Source: an uncultured Bacteroides sp. (lineage in GTDB: Bacteria > Bacteroidota > Bacteroidia > Bacteroidales > Bacteroidaceae). From it: a DNA stretch of 7,412 nucleotides. Location of the stretch: positions 1 through 7,412 of the forward strand of contig CAMTFK010000226.1 in the NCBI GenBank assembly GCA_947071285.1. The letters run 5' to 3'. The notes under the pieces are model-generated. The model worked only from the letters and a program-made list of their open reading frames with translations, was not told the DNA's origin and did no database searches. Positions 6,575 to 7,412 of the stretch are shown here, piece after piece (the first letter of the stretch is position 1; every line of letters starts with the position of its first letter). A program made the translations under genes and the position numbers.

Positions 6575-6626
6575 CTCATCAATACGCAGCCTCAAGTCCC
6601 CCTAAAGGCAGTAAGTTCATATATAA

Positions 6627-6703
6627 AGCGTGGGAACTGCTGTTATTATTGTACCTGGGGCTCTGGACTGCCACTATTCAAATAATATACAACAGCCCAC
6701 GCT
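6627..6703. repeat. Long inverted repeat (22-bp stem, 30-base loop)
   Basis: AGCGTGGG (6627-6634) pairs with CCCACGCT (6696-6703), and CTGCTGTTATTATT (6637-6650) pairs with AATAATATACAACAG (6681-6695). That gives 22 base pairs in all, with one G-U type pair, a one-base bulge and a two-base bulge. The loop is 6651-6680. No T-run follows on either strand, so it is not a normal terminator. No terminal duplication flanks it, so I cannot call it a transposon remnant. Confidence 0.75.
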
Positions 6704-6737
6704 CCGTACTATACATTTGAATATGCATATACAACAG
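6685..6737. repeat. Direct repeat ATATACAACAG, two copies
   Basis: The 11-base ATATACAACAG occurs at 6685-6695 and again at 6727-6737, 42 bases apart. Each copy forms one arm of a different hairpin (6627-6703 and 6731-6755), so the two copies could compete for the same partner. Confidence 0.65.
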
Positions 6738-6757
6738 AGCATGAGCGTTTGTTGTCT

Positions 6758-6839
6758 ATTATCCTTGAATAGCGTGAAATTGTCCAGATTTCAAGTACAA
6801 GATAATATTAAACGCTTTTATCCATAATTATCCTTCAAT
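6758..6839. repeat. Direct repeat ATTATCCTTSAAT, two copies
   Basis: ATTATCCTTGAAT (6758-6770) and ATTATCCTTCAAT (6827-6839) agree at 12 of 13 bases and lie 69 bases apart. On the minus strand each contains AAGGATAAT, and one copy precedes the MDKSV mini-frame. Their role is unknown. Confidence 0.6.
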
Positions 6840-6883
6840 CTTAGTGAGAGAGGTCACCACCTACTCGCATTTCAGGATGGCAG

Positions 6884-6915
6884 CAAAGGTATAAAAAAAG
6901 TAGTCAAAATTGAAA
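6884..6915 (-). promoter_or_regulatory. Bacteroides-type promoter for the small gene and its leader
   Basis: On the minus strand TACCTTTG (6884-6891) matches the -7 consensus in full, with TTTC (6912-6915) as a near -33 element 20 bp upstream. It sits directly after the terminator of the DUF5606 gene, so the small gene has its own transcript. The start is expected near 6879. Confidence 0.65.
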
Positions 6916-6924
6916 CTACGAGAT

Positions 6925-6967
6925 AAAAAAAACGCGGATAGCCTCGGGAGTGCCCGGGATTATCCGC
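6925..6967 (-). terminator. Rho-independent terminator of the DUF5606 gene
   Basis: GCGGATA (6934-6940) pairs with TATCCGC (6961-6967), and the stem continues inside through CGGG/CCCG to an AGTG loop (6949-6952). On the minus strand the hairpin is followed by eight T (A-run at 6925-6932). It starts 32 nt after the stop at 7000. GC-rich stem plus T-run make this a strong, minus-directed terminator. Confidence 0.92.
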
Positions 6968-6999
6968 ATATTCTATCAAAAGAACTGTTTATTTTAAAT

Positions 7000-7412
7000 T
7001 TATTCTTCCGTTTTCTCTTCTACTACTTCTTCCGTTTCAGGAGTATCCGCGAAATCAGTCATTCCGCAAGAGACCAACAGATTATACCAGGAAATAAGCT
7101 TCTTGATATCCGCCAAATATACACGGTCACGATCAAAAGTAGGTAAAACTTCTCCCAAATAAGCACGAAGCTCTTCAGCGGTAGCTTTCTTCAGATCCAT
7201 TACAACAGGAGCACCGTTTTCCTTCTCTTTCATAGCAACCAGCACATCTTTCAAAGGCACATCGTCCGTATCTGTATACATGGCAATATCGCCCAAAGAG
7301 ATTATTTTTTCGTTACCATAAGCGGGGAAACGTTTCTTGTCCGTCAGAGACTCTACAATCAACATATTTCTACCTTGTGAAATGAGTTTATACAATCCCG
7401 GTTTACCGGAAA
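7000..7412 (-). CDS. DUF5606 family protein (start beyond the right edge)
   Basis: 137 visible codons, open to the right edge of the window. Reading through the edge gives SGKPG before LYKLISQGRNMLIVES, which matches my memory of the Bacteroidales DUF5606 family, whose members begin about ten residues earlier. The TTG at 7395 is therefore an internal leucine and not a start. Visible elements are the conserved block KIISLGDIAMYTDTDDVPL, an EELRAYLGEVLPTFDRDRVY segment, KKLISWYNLLVSCGMTDF near the end, and a low-complexity acidic tail (EETEEVVEEKTEE-like). It is a small soluble cytoplasmic protein of unknown function. A terminator follows within about 35 bp, so it is the last gene of its transcript. 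Confidence 0.88.
   Translation of the reverse strand, partial: SGKPGLYKLISQGRNMLIVESLTDKKRFPAYGNEKIISLGDIAMYTDTDDVPLKDVLVAMKEKENGAPVVMDLKKATAEELRAYLGEVLPTFDRDRVYLADIKKLISWYNLLVSCGMTDFADTPETEEVVEEKTEE

Larger units (their letters stand above)
6575..6880 (-). other. Long structured leader (or non-coding RNA) of the small gene
   Basis: This stretch of about 300 bases holds no convincing gene. If transcription starts from the TACCTTTG element at 6884-6891, the RNA has a leader of about 300 nt before the ATG at 6574. In it I see hairpins at 6848-6866 (GAGAGGT/ACCT-A-CTC, one bulge), 6775-6793 (TGAAAT/ATTTCA), 6731-6755 (ACAACA/TGTTGT) and a long one at 6627-6703. There is also a five-codon frame (MDKSV, 6808-6825) behind AAGGA. 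It could be a cis-acting regulatory leader, an sRNA, or decayed coding sequence. Confidence 0.4.

Noticed and set aside
6380..6827. Two overlapping plus-strand frames (6380-6685 and 6630-6827)
   Set aside because: Composition does not look coding (rich in His, Cys, Leu without pattern). One is antisense to the small gene and both cross the long inverted repeat.
6600..6900. CRISPR array or insertion sequence remnant
   Set aside because: Repeats occur only in pairs with unequal spacing, with no regular spacers, no transposase and no target-site duplication.
7393..7395. TTG at 7395 as start of the DUF5606 gene
   Set aside because: The frame continues to the edge, and the upstream codons SGKPG match the family, so the gene is simply cut by the window.

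Overview
The window looks like chromosomal DNA of a gut-type Bacteroidales bacterium, most likely Bacteroides or a close relative. Signs of this are the TAnnTTTG-type -7 promoter elements, weak Shine-Dalgarno sequences for most genes, and proteins that match Bacteroidales-restricted families: a DUF5606 protein, a DUF6621-like protein and a small sigma-70-like ECF factor. Species cannot be told. Nothing points to a phage, plasmid, insertion sequence or CRISPR array.

Layout from left to right. (1) Positions 1-594, minus strand: an ECF sigma factor gene behind an ECF-type promoter, followed by an overlapping gene of which only the first 8 codons are in the window, placed where such operons usually carry the anti-sigma or regulated gene. 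(2) Positions 622-3439, minus strand: a DUF6621-like protein, a CysL/YeiE-like LysR regulator and a YeiH/UPF0324 membrane protein. yeiH has its own Bacteroides-type promoter, a LysR-type operator centred about 63 bp upstream of the predicted start of transcription, and a terminator. (3) Positions 3564-6335, plus strand: clpB, the disaggregase, behind a -24/-12 (sigma-54 type) promoter and two near-identical 18-bp repeats. It ends at a hairpin terminator shared with the convergent small gene. (4) Positions 6338-6915, minus strand: a small gene for a beta-rich domain preceded by an unusually long, repeat-rich and structured leader with its own promoter. (5) Positions 6925-7412, minus strand: a DUF5606 protein whose start lies beyond the right edge, with a strong terminator.

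Functionally, the LysR regulator and YeiH form a probable sulfur oxyanion (sulfate or sulfite) sensing and export pair. They resemble the enterobacterial yeiE-yeiH pair but are arranged in tandem rather than divergently. The sigma factor and ClpB are independent stress and regulatory units. Most novelty lies in non-coding DNA: the sigma-54-like promoter with paired repeats at clpB, the LysR box at yeiH, and the structured leader at 6575-6880. All genes with recognised families are ordinary. I do not see a clear new multi-gene system here.
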